Assembly (NCBI RefSeq): GCF_014196765.1 | Contig: NZ_JACIEE010000003.1 | Span: 1 to 64,000, forward strand | From: Mycoplana azooxidifex | GTDB taxonomy: Bacteria > Pseudomonadota > Alphaproteobacteria > Rhizobiales > Rhizobiaceae | Length of the DNA stretch: 64,000 nucleotides | Direction of reading: 5' to 3' | Part shown: positions 61,794 to 64,000 of the stretch, in pieces | How the letters are laid out: every line of letters starts with the position of its first letter | Position numbering within the stretch: the stretch's first letter is position 1 | The notes under the pieces: generated by a model | Databases searched by the model: none | Seen by the model: only the letters and a program-made list of their open reading frames with translations | Told to the model about the DNA's origin: nothing | Made by a program: the position numbers and the translations under genes

Positions 61794-62672
61794 TCAGGAT
61801 TGAACGGCGCGGCGACCGAAACGCTCGGCGCCGATGACCAGGACGCCGGCGCCGATGATCAGCACGGCGCCGACGAAGACGTTTGCTGACGGCACCTCGT
61901 GCCAGATCAGGAAACCGAGCAGAAATCCCCAGATCAGCGAAGAATACTCGAAGGGCGCCAATAGCGACACCTCCGCCCGTCGCATGCCCTCGAACAGCGC
62001 AAATTGCCCGGCACCGGCAAGGACACCCGTGCCGACGATCAGCGCAAGCTCGGCCAGGCCCAGCGGCGTCCAGAGGAAAGGCAATGCGATGCCGGTGAAG
62101 AGCATCAGGAAGGTGCTGGAGATCAGCATCTGCACCAAGGTGCTTTCCTCCAGCGCCGTCTTGCGCAGCAGGATGGTGGCGATCCCCCAGAAGAAAGCCG
62201 CCTGCAGGGCGAGATAGACCGGCAGCGAGAGGCTGAACCCCTGGCCGAAGACATCGCAGGCGATCAGCACGCCGACGAAACCCGTCAATACCGCGATCCA
62301 CCTGCTCGGCGGCACGGTCTCGCCGAGAACCGGCATGGCCAGCACCGTGACGACGATCGGCGCCGCATAGTAGAGGGTCGTGAGCTGCGCCAGCCCGAGA
62401 TCGCGCGCCGCGGTGTAGTAGGAGAGCCAGGCGGCAAGGAGAAGCAGCGTTCGCAGCAGCATCGGTCGGAGGATGGGCGAGCAGGAGGCGCGGCGCAGGG
62501 CCGGCCCGCGGCCGATCGCGGCACAGATCGCAACAATGGTCAGGCTGCGGATGAACAGCACCTGGCACACCGGCAGGGCTGCGACCAGCCATTTGACGGA
62601 AGCATCCTGGAGCGAGAACAGAAAGAACGAGAACGACGTCAGCAGAATGCCGATGAGGGTACGGGTTTGCAC
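61794..62672 (-). CDS. EamA/DMT family transporter
   Basis: A 292-residue inner-membrane protein with ten helices in two EamA repeats (e.g. LLTSFSFFLFSLQDASVKWLVAAL and GIATILLRKTALEESTLVQMLIS). The drug/metabolite transporter superfamily exports small metabolites; the substrate is unknown. The GTG start at 62672 (VQTRTLIGIL) has GGAG 9 nt upstream and gives the usual length; a longer frame to 62852 has no membrane features. A related transporter lies at 63679. Confidence 0.9.
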   Translation of the reverse strand: MQTRTLIGILLTSFSFFLFSLQDASVKWLVAALPVCQVLFIRSLTIVAICAAIGRGPALRRASCSPILRPMLLRTLLLLAAWLSYYTAARDLGLAQLTTLYYAAPIVVTVLAMPVLGETVPPSRWIAVLTGFVGVLIACDVFGQGFSLSLPVYLALQAAFFWGIATILLRKTALEESTLVQMLISSTFLMLFTGIALPFLWTPLGLAELALIVGTGVLAGAGQFALFEGMRRAEVSLLAPFEYSSLIWGFLLGFLIWHEVPSANVFVGAVLIIGAGVLVIGAERFGRRAVQS

Positions 62673-63073
62673 GGCCGGGGACTCCGGGTGCAGGAGTTGC
62701 ACCCGCACCTTTGATAGCGCCAGCCACGCCGTTGCGAAAGGGGGACGGGCAACGATCTCCGGGATGCGGCCCTCCCCCGCAGCCACCCGTTCTGAAGAGC
62801 CTGTTACACAGGAAACAGCGCCAATCGACAATTTCTGAAAATATTCCTTCATAAAAATTAGCTATCGCGAATAAACATCGCGACAGCGACGTTGAAGGCA
62901 CATGCGGACTGCCTGGCAGCCGCAATCTACGCGCCAGATGCGAGACGAATGAAACGAGTGCGTCCCTTGGGGACGTCACGCGAATGCGGGAATTCATGAT
63001 CGAAGAACAGGGATAGTCCGCCAGTGCCGTGCTCCTGCGCGACACGCACGCGAAAGGCGGCAGGAGAACGGAC

Positions 63074-63508
63074 ATGACGAACGAATCCAGAAAGGACGCA
63101 TACGACGCAAGGGCAGCGCTTGTCAGCGGGCTCCTGCTTGCCGCGATCGTCACGGTCAGCGGCGGCTTCACCATTCTTTCGGCGCATCCGGGCGCGTTCG
63201 GCGACCGCGTGGCCGCCGGCAAGGTGAGCCTGACGGAAATCCGCCGCGAGGCCTATTGCGCCGATGCCGTCAAGCGGCTGGCGCCGGGCGCGGTGAACAT
63301 CCAGCTTGCCGAAAGCCCGGATGCGAACACGCGCATCATCCGCTTCGGCCCGGACGGCGCCAACATCGCGCGCTGCGAGTTCCTGGCGGAGGCGCAGACG
63401 GGCGACCTGCGCATGGGCAAGATGAGCGTCAACCAGAAGCGCCTCCACCGGCAGGTGATCGACGCCATAAACATGCGCATCGACGTGCTCGAATACCGCC
63501 GCGGCTGA
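63074..63508 (+). CDS. membrane-anchored hypothetical protein
   Basis: A 144-residue protein with a short polar N-terminus, one membrane helix (ALVSGLLLAAIVTVSGGFTIL) and a periplasmic part (LTEIRREAYCADAVKRLAPGAVNIQLAESPDANTRIIRFGPDGANIARCEFLAE) with two Cys that could form a disulfide. GGAG is well placed before the ATG. No family recognised. It lies between two EamA transporter genes. Confidence 0.72.
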   Translation: MTNESRKDAYDARAALVSGLLLAAIVTVSGGFTILSAHPGAFGDRVAAGKVSLTEIRREAYCADAVKRLAPGAVNIQLAESPDANTRIIRFGPDGANIARCEFLAEAQTGDLRMGKMSVNQKRLHRQVIDAINMRIDVLEYRRG

Positions 63509-63593
63509 CCAGGCCCGGGCGGTCACCCCGCCCGGGCGCAATGCCGCAATGCTGCAATGCGCAAATGTGCATGCAAATCAGCCCGCCGCGGTA

Positions 63594-63671
63594 TAATACC
63601 AATCTGCGCCTCGCCGGATGACCGCAGACGATCCCACGCAATCGGTCAATATCAGCGCAAGGCTGGTATTA
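63594..63671. repeat. interrupted inverted repeat before the EamA gene
   Basis: TAATACCA-N3-TGCGC (63594-63609) and GCGCA-N4-TGGTATTA (63655-63671) are inverted copies separated by 45 bp, ending 7 bp before the next ATG. The two-part stem is too ordered for chance in 78 bp and may be a short intergenic element or operator. Confidence 0.45.
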
Positions 63672-63678
63672 GGCGGAA

Positions 63679-64000
63679 ATGGACTCCAAACGCACCGGAT
63701 ATATCTTCACGCTCCTGGCCATCGCCATCTTCGCGGTCCAGGACGGCATATCGAAGCATCTCGGGGGGCTCTACCCTCCCGTCTTCATCACGATGATCCG
63801 CTTCTGGGCATTCGGTGCGTTCGTCATCCTGATGGCGTCCCGGTCCAGGGGCGGCCTGCGCGCGGCAGCGGCGACGAAGCGACCGCTCCTGCAAGTCGCG
63901 CGCGGCACGCTGCTGGCCGTGCAGATCATCGTCACCATCAATTCCTTCACACTGGTGGGGCTCGCCCATAGCCAGGCCATTTTCGCCGCGACGCCGCTGA
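63679..64000 (+). CDS. EamA/DMT family transporter (N-terminal part, cut by window end)
   Basis: The first 107 residues of a drug/metabolite transporter (MDSKRTGYIFTLLAIAIFAVQDGISKHLGGLYPPVFITMIRFWAFGAFVILM...). The opening helix with the DGISKHL motif and the RFWAFG stretch match the first EamA repeat. The gene runs past the window. It resembles the transporter at 61794 in family but not closely in sequence. Confidence 0.85.
   Translation, partial: MDSKRTGYIFTLLAIAIFAVQDGISKHLGGLYPPVFITMIRFWAFGAFVILMASRSRGGLRAAAATKRPLLQVARGTLLAVQIIVTINSFTLVGLAHSQAIFAATPL

Noticed and set aside
1-64000. CRISPR arrays, insertion sequences, rRNA operons, toxin-antitoxin or defence islands
   Set aside because: Searched by eye for regularly spaced repeats, transposase motifs and paired small genes; none found. 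The only mobile signature is the integrase at the left edge.

Overview
The window is chromosomal DNA from an alphaproteobacterium of the order Hyphomicrobiales (Rhizobiales), most likely the family Rhizobiaceae. The support is a high-GC genome, the gene order murA - DUF2948 - hisD - UPF0262 - low-molecular-weight phosphatase - infA - maf - yacG - tRNA-Phe, a PodJ-type polarity factor, and short intergenic mosaic repeats typical of rhizobia. I cannot name the species.

Layout. 1-1975: the end of an integrative element. A tyrosine recombinase lies 90 bp from the 3' end of a tRNA-Thr(GGT) gene, and the rest of the element lies left of the window. 2133-8607: a conserved housekeeping block (murA, hisD, infA, maf, a yacG reading frame broken by one base, tRNA-Phe). 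8787-11338: a secreted beta-propeller/RTX protein, a candidate small RNA with a strong terminator, and a DUF1003 membrane protein. 11457-20388: two divergent operons that look like one catabolic module for arginine or a substituted arginine. One side has an amidinotransferase-fold hydrolase, a TetR regulator, an AruH-like transaminase and an AruI-like ThDP decarboxylase. The other has a polar amino acid ABC importer and an M20 amidohydrolase. 20540-24939: two small exported proteins, chorismate mutase, galE, an aminotransferase and mscL. 25142-29367: a sodium/solute-symporter-type hybrid histidine kinase and its convergent LuxR-type regulator (CrbS/CrbR or NahK/ErdR class).

29429-41560: mixed functions. 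These are DUF952-pyrD, a CAP-domain lipoprotein, a TPR-methyltransferase, YitT, an Rrf2 regulator with an AhpD-like protein, the Lhr-like helicase with the phosphoesterase PdeM, an HxlR/reductase pair, and a TIGR02186-TauE/SafE pair. 41955-51830: podJ diverges from a beta-oxidation operon (acyl-CoA dehydrogenase, thiolase, fadB). That operon has a striking 24-bp palindrome upstream and palindromic repeats in both of its internal gaps. 51861-64000: accessory metabolism and envelope genes. These include a methyltransferase diverging from a GlxA-type AraC regulator, a Tat-exported arylsulfatase, a TIM44-like protein, an HxlR regulator diverging from an acyl-CoA-dehydrogenase-fold enzyme, a glycine-zipper lipoprotein, an EF-hand protein and two EamA exporters, the last cut by the window end.

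No rRNA, CRISPR array, insertion sequence or toxin-antitoxin pair was seen. All calls come from reading the sequence. Gene names are given only where motifs and context agree.
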